From contig JAOZKL010000038.1 in NCBI GenBank assembly GCA_029935375.1, positions 1 to 7,845 on the forward strand: a stretch of DNA of 7,845 nt, read 5' to 3'. Both the position numbers and the translations under genes were made by a program. Shown piece by piece: positions 1-5,298 of this stretch; position 1 is the first letter of the stretch; every line of letters begins with the position of its first letter. This DNA is from Patescibacteria group bacterium (lineage in GTDB: Bacteria > Patescibacteriota > JACMRA01). Under the pieces are notes generated by a model that did not search any database, was not told the DNA's origin, and saw only the letters and a program-made list of their open reading frames with translations.

Positions 1-2
1 CA

Positions 3-1187
3 TTTATAGACATACAACCCTCTACAACAACAATTGACAAAAAAGAAGCGATAATTTATGGTCTTGCTATGCAGGCACAGGCTAATATCGATGTAAAAGT
101 CAGGCAAGAGCAATGCACAAAAAGAAACTGGGTATTTGGATGGTGGTGTTCTAAATGGGAATACAAAGAAGTATATCATGAGACAGAAAATATTCAACAT
201 TCGCAAATTATATTAAACGAGGATAACCACAGAGGAAAAGAGCTCAGAAATTTTTGGAACAACACAATAGACGGCAAATGGCAAACAAACAATACATTAC
301 CAGGTAATAATTCATCTCCATTGATAATAGATGAAGATATATCTATGGGTGAAAATATTTGTCTAACTCAAAGACTTTATGGCAAAATTGGTTATGACAA
401 TATAGACCTTAATGGTGTAGGTGCTAGAGGTGGGTGTAGGGTTGCTGATGAGTTACAACAGTTGAAAGATGAGATAGAAGAAGTGTATGGAATTGAAATG
501 GTAGATGGTAGTCAAGATTGGACCGTTGAGGAGTTGGGGGCTATGCTTGAGTTATTAGAGGAAATACCAAAGAATTTTGTAGATAATGATATTTTTTTAA
601 AAAAAATAGTAAGAAAAAAGGAAGTTGATAGTCCGACCACATGTGCAAGCGCCTCTAGTGATGGTACTTTGAGTTTATATAGAGATTTTGATTTTAAATT
701 TAATACATTTCAGTGTGATTCAAGTTATGGACTTAAGGGTAAAGATGAATTCAAAGTAGTGGTTTTTCATGAAATTGCACATGCTTTGGCAAATAAAAAC
801 GAATCTATTGAAGATGGGTTTAAGGTTATTTCATGGAAAGATTCCAATAAAGATGTTAGTTGTTATGAATCTTATATTTGTGATTTATGGGTTTGGAAAG
901 AAAACGGAGATACTCCCGCTTATGGTTATAAGTTAGAAAAAAATAAAGACGGTACTGATAGAGTACTAACAAGAGATCAAGAATTGAAGTTAGATTTTGT
1001 GAATGATTATGCTGGCATGCCATTTGGCTATCTAACTCAAACACACCCAAAATACCCTTCATACAAAGAAGATTGGGCTGAGAGCTGTGCGTATTATCAA
1101 TATATAATAGAAAGGTATTCACAGGCTCCTGAAAAATCTCTTTTAAAAAATAAAGAAAAGTATTTATCTGAAAAAGTGTTTAATTAA
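3..1187 (+). CDS. Zincin-type (HExxH) metalloprotease-like protein, 5' end outside window
   Basis: This is a putative zinc metallopeptidase, partial at the 5' end. The frame is open from base 3 with no stop, so 22 coding-looking residues precede the first ATG (69) and the true start probably lies upstream, where a signal peptide would also be. Counting from the ATG at 69, residues 234-238 are HEIAH, the zinc-binding HExxH motif with catalytic Glu235. About 100 residues later comes EDWAES (334-339), the position where related gluzincin-like domains carry the third zinc ligand in an ED[FW]AE motif. The preceding stretch DWTVEELGAMLELLEEIP (about 155-172) resembles the helical lead-in seen in such domains. 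Six or more cysteines suggest disulfides and an extracytoplasmic location. The gene ends in TAA, 13 nt before the next gene, with no terminator, so the two may be cotranscribed. The substrate is unknown. The protease class is well supported by motifs; the family assignment is inferred from memory of the domain pattern. Confidence 0.7.
   Translation, partial: FIDIQPSTTTIDKKEAIIYGLAMQAQANIDVKVRQEQCTKRNWVFGWWCSKWEYKEVYHETENIQHSQIILNEDNHRGKELRNFWNNTIDGKWQTNNTLPGNNSSPLIIDEDISMGENICLTQRLYGKIGYDNIDLNGVGARGGCRVADELQQLKDEIEEVYGIEMVDGSQDWTVEELGAMLELLEEIPKNFVDNDIFLKKIVRKKEVDSPTTCASASSDGTLSLYRDFDFKFNTFQCDSSYGLKGKDEFKVVVFHEIAHALANKNESIEDGFKVISWKDSNKDVSCYESYICDLWVWKENGDTPAYGYKLEKNKDGTDRVLTRDQELKLDFVNDYAGMPFGYLTQTHPKYPSYKEDWAESCAYYQYIIERYSQAPEKSLLKNKEKYLSEKVFN
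34..62 (+). promoter_or_regulatory. Possible promoter inside or ahead of the protease frame
   Basis: TTGACA (34-39), a 17-base spacer and TATGGT (57-62) precede the ATG at 69 by six bases. The geometry matches the better promoters in this window. However, the protease reading frame is open across it, so it could be a chance match in coding sequence, an internal promoter, or the real promoter of a leaderless gene starting at 69. The -10 matches TATAAT at only 4 of 6 positions. Confidence 0.25.
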
Positions 1188-1200
1188 AAATTATTTATAT

Positions 1201-1980
1201 ATGCCTTATTTATTAAAAAACAAAAGAATTTTATTTTTATTCTCTCTCATTTTATTCTCTCTCATTTTATTCTTCTATTTAAAGTTTAATTTTTATGATA
1301 ATAAAAGCTATAAAATTAATGAAATAATTTCGTTAGAAATAAAACAAGGAAGTCTTAAAGGGAGGCCAACTGGAAAAGCTATTAATTTATATCAAAGGGA
1401 TGATTTTAATTTAGTTAAAATTGTTGAAAATAAAGTTTTTTATGTAAGTCATGGAGGCGATTTTGATTATTATTATTATGAAGATAATAATTTTTCAGAT
1501 GAATTAAAAAAGATTTTTAATGACAATCAAATTTGGAATTTAAACAACAAAGAATATTTTACTACTTTAGTTGGAAAAAATGCGGTTTCAACAAAAATAG
1601 TTAATTTAAAAACTGATATTGGATATTTTACATTTACATTTGATACAGACCTTATGGAAAATAATACTTTAAGTGGTGAGAAATATGACAATTTTGAAAA
1701 CTTTAAGAAATTCTATACTTATTTATATAGTAATTTATACAATAATGGTGATGAATATTATTCAGACGATATAATGATTATCGTAGTTAATGACATGTAT
1801 TGGGTTAAGAATAAAGATAAATATCCATTAATAGATTTTGATCTTAGTCGAGATTTGAATGAAAATATTATAACAGATAAGAATTATTATTTACAGAAAA
1901 AGATATCAAAAAATTCGGTTTTTAGAGATAAAGATGGCGATGTGTTTGTAGTTTATTATATCCCAATACTAGATTTTTAA
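1201..1980 (+). CDS. AT-rich single-helix membrane-anchored protein, unknown function
   Basis: I do not recognise a family. The 259-residue product starts with a basic stretch (KNKR, residues 6-9) and one strong hydrophobic helix (about 10-28). A polar region of some 230 residues follows, dominated by Asn, Asp, Lys and Tyr, which would face the cell exterior if the helix is an uncleaved anchor. A run of four Tyr (90-93) and a C-terminal FRDKDGDVFVVYYIPI segment stand out. The coding sequence is visibly more AT-rich than the LemA or FKBP genes, which could reflect weak constraint or transfer. The ATG at 1201 follows the protease stop by 13 nt without a Shine-Dalgarno, preceded only by an A/T tract (ATTTATAT). 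It is probably cotranscribed with the protease gene, because no TTGACA promoter is visible between them. The gene ends TAA followed at once by TAG. The helix contains a perfect 15-base tandem duplication. Confidence 0.75.
   Translation: MPYLLKNKRILFLFSLILFSLILFFYLKFNFYDNKSYKINEIISLEIKQGSLKGRPTGKAINLYQRDDFNLVKIVENKVFYVSHGGDFDYYYYEDNNFSDELKKIFNDNQIWNLNNKEYFTTLVGKNAVSTKIVNLKTDIGYFTFTFDTDLMENNTLSGEKYDNFENFKKFYTYLYSNLYNNGDEYYSDDIMIIVVNDMYWVKNKDKYPLIDFDLSRDLNENIITDKNYYLQKKISKNSVFRDKDGDVFVVYYIPILDF
1240..1269 (+). repeat. Perfect 15-bp tandem duplication inside a membrane helix
   Basis: The unit TTCTCTCTCATTTTA occurs at 1240-1254 and again at 1255-1269, and the first four bases of a third copy follow. 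It is in frame (15 = 5 codons) and duplicates FSLIL within the hydrophobic anchor (residues 14-18 and 19-23). Gain or loss of one unit would change helix length by about 7.5 angstroms without breaking the frame. Confidence 0.9.
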
Positions 1981-2001
1981 TAGTGCGTTGCGCAGATTAG
2001 A

Positions 2002-2277
2002 GTGAAGTTAGATGACTTTAGCAGTTCTAGTAATCAGGGTGATATCCAATATCTAAGGATAAAGAATGATAATGATTCATATCTGTATGGGACAAACGAA
2101 GATGATGAGTTTTACACAAACGCATGGGATTTGTCTGATGATTACTATATGAGAGGTGCTGTTGCTGTGTTCTATAATAAGTTTTATGATATAACAGATG
2201 GTTCATCTTATTTGGTAGATTTTCGATTACAAGGAGATGGTGATAAAATTAGTTTGTATCAGAGGGGGCGAGTTTGA
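2002..2277 (+). pseudogene. Frame-disrupted ORF, first part (hypothetical protein fragment)
   Basis: This is a 91-codon frame beginning with GTG at 2002, in the same frame as the preceding gene but separated from it by TAA TAG. It is acidic and rich in Asp, Ser and Tyr, with no signal peptide or membrane helix, so it resembles part of an exported domain that lacks its own export signal. It has no Shine-Dalgarno and no recognisable promoter of its own. It ends with TGA, the only such stop among the genes here, nine bases after a run of five Gs (2264-2268). Beyond the G run the coding character continues in another frame (GEFELCVSEDSDY and onward). Removing one G joins LYQR (residues 85-88) to GEFEL. 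The joined peptide ISLYQRGEFEL resembles INLYQRDDFNL at residues 61-71 of the upstream gene. I read this as a decayed or frameshifted gene. A sequencing error, or programmed +1 frameshifting, remains possible. No function can be assigned. Confidence 0.5.
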
Positions 2278-2386
2278 ATTGTGTGTTTCTGAAGATTCAG
2301 ATTATATAATTATAGAAACAAAATCTAGATGTGAAGGCGAGTCAGAGTGTTTCATCTGGAAATCAACCGTGAAAATATCAAATAAC
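2261..2386 (+). other. Second-frame continuation of the disrupted ORF
   Basis: This stretch is open in frame with the downstream membrane-protein ORF. It encodes an acidic, cysteine-containing peptide (CVSEDSDYIIIETKS, then CEGESECFIWKS) that looks like the continuation of the ORF broken at the G run, not the N-terminus of the membrane protein. It has no stop before 3151. The original C-terminus of the broken gene is therefore either lost or nominally fused to the next gene, whose own promoter begins at 2387. Confidence 0.45.
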
Positions 2387-2415
2387 TTGACACATAACAA
2401 CAAAAGTACTAATAT
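2387..2415 (+). promoter_or_regulatory. Promoter of the seven-helix membrane protein gene
   Basis: TTGACA (2387-2392), a 17-base spacer and TAATAT (2410-2415) form a sigma-70-type promoter with a perfect -35. Its hexamers and spacing are identical to those in front of lemA. Transcription would begin near 2422, about 12 nt before the ATG at 2435. This supports a start at 2435 over the in-frame ATG at 2237. Confidence 0.7.
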
Positions 2416-2434
2416 CCTGATTATAAAAAATAGA

Positions 2435-3151
2435 ATGACAAAGCCAAAAAACAACCCAAACAAGACTCAACAAGCACTAACTCTGTTTGGTTTGGTTGTG
2501 TTCAAGTTTACTGTGTATTTATACATCTGGAAAATTCATCCGTTTGTATCAAAATTTTTGGATTCTGAACCGGGTAGTTTCAGCGTTGGCTTGAGCAGGG
2601 AGATTATAATTGTGTTGTTAGTCTCAATATTGATAGAAGCCATTGGCTTTGCCATAATATCTACTTCAAGTATAAAAAAATATTTGATATTTGTTATAAC
2701 CATCATCCCACGGCTTTTTTTGTATTTAGAGTTATTTAGGTTAGTTTATCTGTCATCTGTTGATGGCATTACACTAGGAGGGTCTTTGTTAGTTTTTGTA
2801 TTTGCAATATTGCTTATAGTTATAGAGTATTTCTTTTTCACATTACTTACAGAATTCAAGCTTTTCAAGAAAAATAAGATTGATTTCTCCAATCTAATAT
2901 ATATAGTACTTACCATTCCGCTATACTGTCTGTGGTATAGTATTTTTGAAATTGCTTATTTGCCTCAGTTGGTTGATGCTGGGCAGTGGTTTATCTTCTT
3001 TGGTGTATACAGTGTGTTTATGTTCTTACCGTTGCATATTCCATGGATTATAATTTCTACCAATCACAAGCTGTTGAATATTTTCTCTCTTATCTTGCTT
3101 GTAGTTGAGATGGCTTTTGTTTATATCAATGTTTATAATAATATTTTTTAG
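2435..3151 (+). CDS. Polytopic membrane protein with about seven helices, unknown function
   Basis: This is a 238-residue integral membrane protein that I cannot place in a family. Hydrophobic segments fall at about residues 14-33, 56-76, 83-107, 116-138, 152-175, 185-207 and 214-232, giving about seven helices. The N-terminus is short and basic (TKPKNNPNK) and is probably cytoplasmic. Polar residues in or near helices include Glu68, Arg93, Glu99 and Arg102. No transporter or enzyme motif is evident. The frame extends upstream to an ATG at 2237, but that extension is soluble, acidic and covers a strong TTGACA-N17-TAATAT promoter. The ATG at 2435 lies 19 nt past the -10, so I take it as the start. 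There is no Shine-Dalgarno. The gene ends TAG, 20 nt before the -35 of the next gene, with no hairpin terminator, so readthrough is likely. Confidence 0.75.
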   Translation: MTKPKNNPNKTQQALTLFGLVVFKFTVYLYIWKIHPFVSKFLDSEPGSFSVGLSREIIIVLLVSILIEAIGFAIISTSSIKKYLIFVITIIPRLFLYLELFRLVYLSSVDGITLGGSLLVFVFAILLIVIEYFFFTLLTEFKLFKKNKIDFSNLIYIVLTIPLYCLWYSIFEIAYLPQLVDAGQWFIFFGVYSVFMFLPLHIPWIIISTNHKLLNIFSLILLVVEMAFVYINVYNNIF

Positions 3152-3171
3152 TATAGTTTGGCTTCAGTAAC

Positions 3172-3199
3172 TTGACACAAATTGTAAAATAGTTAAAAT
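3172..3199 (+). promoter_or_regulatory. Promoter of the 61-residue membrane protein gene
   Basis: TTGACA (3172-3177), a 16-base spacer and TAAAAT (3194-3199, 5 of 6 matches to TATAAT) lie in the gap after the preceding gene. Only ten bases separate the -10 from the ATG at 3210, so the transcript would have a leader of about 3 to 5 nt or none. Confidence 0.7.
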
Positions 3200-3209
3200 T
3201 ATATTTATT

Positions 3210-3395
3210 ATGAAAATTACATCATATTTAGTAGGGGGTATTATTTATCTACTCTTGATCGTTGGATACAGATTTTACCAAAATGGCACAATCACATTAA
3301 GCACAGATTATGTTATAACCTTGGCAATCAGTTATGCAATGGTTGTGGTTTCTTTCTTATTTGGAGATCTTATAGTGAAGAAAAACAAAAGATAG
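3210..3395 (+). CDS. Small two-helix membrane protein
   Basis: This 61-residue protein has two hydrophobic helices (about 5-20 and 33-51), joined by a short polar loop (YRFYQNGTITLSTDY) and ending in a basic tail (KKNKR). The positive C-terminus suggests that both termini are cytoplasmic. No family is recognised. The ATG is supported by a well-placed promoter directly upstream rather than by a Shine-Dalgarno. The stop TAG is four bases before the -35 box of the lemA promoter, so the two genes are tightly packed but separately promoted. The arrangement of a tiny membrane protein beside LemA suggests, without proving, a shared envelope context. Confidence 0.7.
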   Translation: MKITSYLVGGIIYLLLIVGYRFYQNGTITLSTDYVITLAISYAMVVVSFLFGDLIVKKNKR

Positions 3396-3398
3396 GAT

Positions 3399-3427
3399 TT
3401 GACAATAAACGAATAATTTTTTAATAT
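3399..3427 (+). promoter_or_regulatory. Promoter of lemA
   Basis: TTGACA (3399-3404), 17 bases and TAATAT (3422-3427) lie just after the preceding stop. The -10 ends eight bases before the ATG at 3436, so initiation at the usual distance would place the 5' end within a base or two of the start codon. The lemA mRNA is thus a candidate for leaderless translation. Confidence 0.75.
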
Positions 3428-3435
3428 AAATATAT

Positions 3436-3996
3436 ATGACTACAACATTAGGTATTATTATAGCAGTTGTTGTGTTGGTTGGTTTCTATGCCATCAATGT
3501 TTACAACAAACTTGTGAAGATGAAGACTCAGGTCAGTGAGGGCTCTAGTGATATAGAAGTTCAGCTAAAGCGTCGGCATGATCTTATCCCAAACTTAATC
3601 GAAACGGTAAAAGGTGCAAAGAATTTTGAACAAGAAACTCTTGAAAAAGTAATAAAAGCTAGGCAACAAGCTATAGATATTTCAGGTCTTTCACCAGAAA
3701 AAATGGCCTCAGAAAATATGTTGTCAGGTGCTTTGCGCCAGTTATTTGCATTATCAGAGAGTTACCCAGATCTAAAATCTAATGAGAACTTCTTAGCATT
3801 ACAAGAGGAGCTTACAAATACTGAAGATCGTATTTTGGCGAGTCGTCGTTTTTACAATTCTACTGTTAAGGATTACAACACTTACCAAATTCAATTTCCT
3901 GCTATGCTTTTCCGTGGATTAGCAAGGGCAAAAGAGGAGTCGTTCTTTGAAGCTGAAGAGAAAGAAAAAGAACTTCCAAAGGTATCGTTTGAATAG
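3436..3996 (+). CDS. lemA: LemA family protein
   Basis: This is a LemA family member: an N-terminal membrane anchor (about residues 3-20) followed by a long helical-bundle domain on the far side of the membrane. The family signature is clear. YNKLV is at 23-27, QLKRRHDLIPNLIETVKG at 43-60, ETLEKVIKAR at 67-76, YPDLK at 110-114, NFLALQEEL at 118-126 and TEDRILASRRFYN at 129-141. VKDYN, FP and the terminal FFEAEE follow. The 186-residue length is typical and no core motif is missing. The molecular role of LemA proteins is not firmly established. They are widespread single-pass envelope proteins, often found beside membrane peptidases or TPM-domain proteins, and no such partner adjoins here. The gene has its own promoter, almost no leader, no Shine-Dalgarno, a TAG stop and a strong terminator 35 nt downstream, so it is probably monocistronic apart from readthrough from upstream. 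Confidence 0.96.
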   Translation: MTTTLGIIIAVVVLVGFYAINVYNKLVKMKTQVSEGSSDIEVQLKRRHDLIPNLIETVKGAKNFEQETLEKVIKARQQAIDISGLSPEKMASENMLSGALRQLFALSESYPDLKSNENFLALQEELTNTEDRILASRRFYNSTVKDYNTYQIQFPAMLFRGLARAKEESFFEAEEKEKELPKVSFE

Positions 3997-4031
3997 TTTT
4001 CAAATAAATTATTAACTCAAATTATAAGATT

Positions 4032-4053
4032 GACTCTGAAAAGAGTCTTTTTT
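4032..4053 (+). terminator. Intrinsic terminator of lemA
   Basis: GACTCT (4032-4037), a GAAA loop (4038-4041) and AGAGTC (4042-4047) form a perfect six-pair hairpin followed directly by six Ts (4048-4053). It lies 35 nt after the lemA stop on the same strand. Confidence 0.92.
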
Positions 4054-4224
4054 ATTTATACTTATATTGCTTAGTGCATTGTATTTAGTTTTAACTTCTC
4101 CCTCGATTGTGTTACGATCAAATCTTGGTGTTCACAGTAGTTTTTGGTGTGGGGTTAAATAAATAAGCTTTTTTATTAAGGTATTTGATAATTAGTTTTG
4201 GAATTAAGAAAGAGGTCTAATGAT
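4054..4224. other. Intergenic spacer without recognisable gene
   Basis: Together with the lemA terminator and the next promoter, this fills the roughly 280-base gap between lemA and the four-cysteine protein gene. I see no convincing ORF, hairpin or repeat in it. A weak AATAA/TTATT pairing around 4161-4176 lacks G-C pairs and a T tail, so I do not call it. Confidence 0.5.
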
Positions 4225-4253
4225 TTGACAAAATCCAATATTTCTTTTATTGT
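4225..4253 (+). promoter_or_regulatory. Promoter of the four-cysteine protein gene
   Basis: TTGACA (4225-4230), a 17-base spacer and TATTGT (4248-4253, 4 of 6) precede the ATG at 4280. The predicted 5' end near 4260 gives a leader of about 20 nt, the longest in this window. An in-frame TTG at 4250 falls inside the -10 box and so cannot be the translation start of this transcript. Confidence 0.6.
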
Positions 4254-4279
4254 TCTTATTATATAAAAACTATATTATT

Positions 4280-4612
4280 ATGGATACAAAAAAAATAGTA
4301 GAATTGGCAAAGAAGGATATGAACATTGTAATTGCGATTGTAATTGCAGTAGTGATCGGTGGTTGGCACTTTTTGTCTTCTCCAAAGGTTGAGGATGTTT
4401 GTGAGCATAGTGTGAGTCTAATGATAGATGAGATGAAAAAACAGGGAGAAGAGGATGGTACATTAGAGTTTATTAATCAGTTTATAAACGAAGATGAAAT
4501 GGTCAAAGAGTGTGTTTCTTCTATTGAAGAGGAAGATGATATCAGCAAAAAGCAGATGAAATGTATCTTAAAGGCAGATAGCTTGGATGAAATGGAAGAT
4601 TGTGAAGAATAG
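4280..4612 (+). CDS. Membrane-anchored acidic protein with four spaced cysteines
   Basis: This 110-residue protein has a short Lys-rich N-terminus, one hydrophobic helix (about residues 15-32) and an acidic, probably helical outer domain. Cysteines sit at 41, 78, 95 and 108, at the ends of predicted helices: VCEHSVSLMIDEM, then KECVSSIEEE, then KQMKCILKADSLDEMEDCEE. The even spacing suggests two disulfides clamping a helical hairpin outside the cytoplasm. The C-x(16)-C-x(12)-C tail with a KCILxADSLxxxxxC element reminds me of small exported cysteine-rich domains in deltaproteobacterial and spirochaetal proteins, but I cannot name a family. I chose the ATG at 4280 over the in-frame TTG at 4250 because the latter overlaps the promoter. 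There is no Shine-Dalgarno. The gene stands alone between a promoter and a strong terminator. The function is unknown; the envelope location is a fair inference. Confidence 0.78.
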   Translation: MDTKKIVELAKKDMNIVIAIVIAVVIGGWHFLSSPKVEDVCEHSVSLMIDEMKKQGEEDGTLEFINQFINEDEMVKECVSSIEEEDDISKKQMKCILKADSLDEMEDCEE

Positions 4613-4641
4613 TACTTGCTATCTTTAGAGTTTATTAAATT

Positions 4642-4663
4642 AGCAGGTTCATCCTGCTTTTTT
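4642..4663 (+). terminator. Intrinsic terminator of the four-cysteine protein gene
   Basis: AGCAGG (4642-4647), loop TTCAT and CCTGCT (4653-4658) form a perfect six-pair GC-rich stem followed by five Ts (4659-4663). It lies 29 nt after the stop of the plus-strand gene. Confidence 0.93.
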
Positions 4664-4686
4664 ATTTGGTTGCAAAAATTATTTAC

Positions 4687-4716
4687 AAAAAAATATAGTG
4701 GGATAATCCACTATAT
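4687..4716 (-). terminator. Terminator of the FKBP operon (minus strand)
   Basis: ATATAGTGG (4693-4701) and CCACTATAT (4708-4716) pair over nine bases around a six-base loop. On the minus strand the stem is followed by six Ts (plus-strand A at 4687-4692). It lies 23 nt beyond the FKBP stop. On the plus strand it is followed by a weaker T-rich stretch, so it may act in both directions between these convergent genes. Confidence 0.85.
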
Positions 4717-4739
4717 AATTTAGTTTTTATTTTCTTAGA

Positions 4740-5288
4740 TTAGCTATCTACACTAATTAATTCTACTTCAAATGTCAATGTTGCTCCTCCAGGGATAGTT
4801 CCAGGGATACCATTATCACCATAAGCTAGGTCTGAGCTGATAACTAATGTTCGTTTCCCGCCTTCTTTCATACCGGGGATACCAACTTCCCATCCTTGTA
4901 TTAGTCTACCACCACCTACTACAGATTGAAATGGTTCGTTACGACTGTATGAAGAGTCAAACTCTGTTCCATCTTCTAGCATTCCTTTGTAGTGAAATGT
5001 TGCAGTTTGCCCGCTTTGCAATTCTTTACCTGTTCCAACAACTACATCTTCTATTTCTAATCCTTTAATATCTTGATTTGACATAACATCTTCTGTGTCA
5101 TTTTCTTGGTCTTTTGTCAAGCCTTCGTTTTCTTGGTTGCTTTCTACAATCTCTTCTCTTTGTCTTCCATCATAGTCGTATCCTACTTCCTCAGATTGAA
5201 AAAATGTACTTATCAGCATTCCAAGCCCGGTTAATAACATTCCAATAATTGCTGTGAAGGAAACTGCTTTTATAAAAACTTTGTTCAT
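4740..5288 (-). CDS. Membrane-anchored FKBP-type peptidyl-prolyl cis-trans isomerase
   Basis: This enzyme catalyses cis-trans isomerisation of Xaa-Pro bonds and probably assists folding of exported proteins. The 182-residue product has a basic N-terminus and a hydrophobic helix (about residues 9-30). A polar, Glu/Asn-rich linker (about 31-76) is followed by one complete FKBP domain (about 77-182). The active-site residues known from FKBP12 are all found: Tyr100, Phe110-Asp111 in EFDSS, Arg116, Phe120, Leu129-Ile130, Trp133, Tyr156 in AYGDNGIPG, Ile161, Ile165 and Phe173. The helix has no lipobox cysteine, so it looks like an uncleaved anchor or a weakly cleavable signal. The ATG is 10 nt after the stop of the upstream gene, with no Shine-Dalgarno and no separate promoter, so the two form an operon. 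The gene ends TAA before a hairpin terminator. The fold and catalytic competence are strongly supported; the client proteins are unknown. Confidence 0.95.
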   Translation of the reverse strand: MNKVFIKAVSFTAIIGMLLTGLGMLISTFFQSEEVGYDYDGRQREEIVESNQENEGLTKDQENDTEDVMSNQDIKGLEIEDVVVGTGKELQSGQTATFHYKGMLEDGTEFDSSYSRNEPFQSVVGGGRLIQGWEVGIPGMKEGGKRTLVISSDLAYGDNGIPGTIPGGATLTFEVELISVDS

Positions 5289-5298
5289 AATATATATT

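Noticed and set aside
856..1122. Minus-strand ORF of 88 codons inside the protease gene
   Set aside because: It lies opposite the zinc-motif part of a motif-bearing gene, has no promoter and no recognisable protein character; it is a shadow.
1984..1994. TGCG-TTG-CGCA hairpin just after the 1201-1980 gene
   Set aside because: A four-pair stem with no T tail is too weak to call a terminator.
2275..2277. TGA as a sense codon (glycine, as in Gracilibacteria/Absconditabacteria)
   Set aside because: All nine intact genes end in TAA or TAG and the only gene-ending TGA is in the broken ORF, which raised the idea. Reading through it meets further stops soon and looks less coding than the +1 frame, and the long genes contain no in-frame TGA, so the standard code fits.
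4154..4180. AATAAGCTTTTTTATT hairpin as a terminator or regulatory stem
   Set aside because: It has only five A-T pairs, no G-C clamp and no following T run; it is likely to be chance in AT-rich DNA.
4847..5068. Plus-strand ORF opposite the FKBP domain
   Set aside because: The minus strand encodes a complete FKBP with all active-site residues; this frame is its antisense shadow. The same applies to 5481-5681 and 5750-6001.
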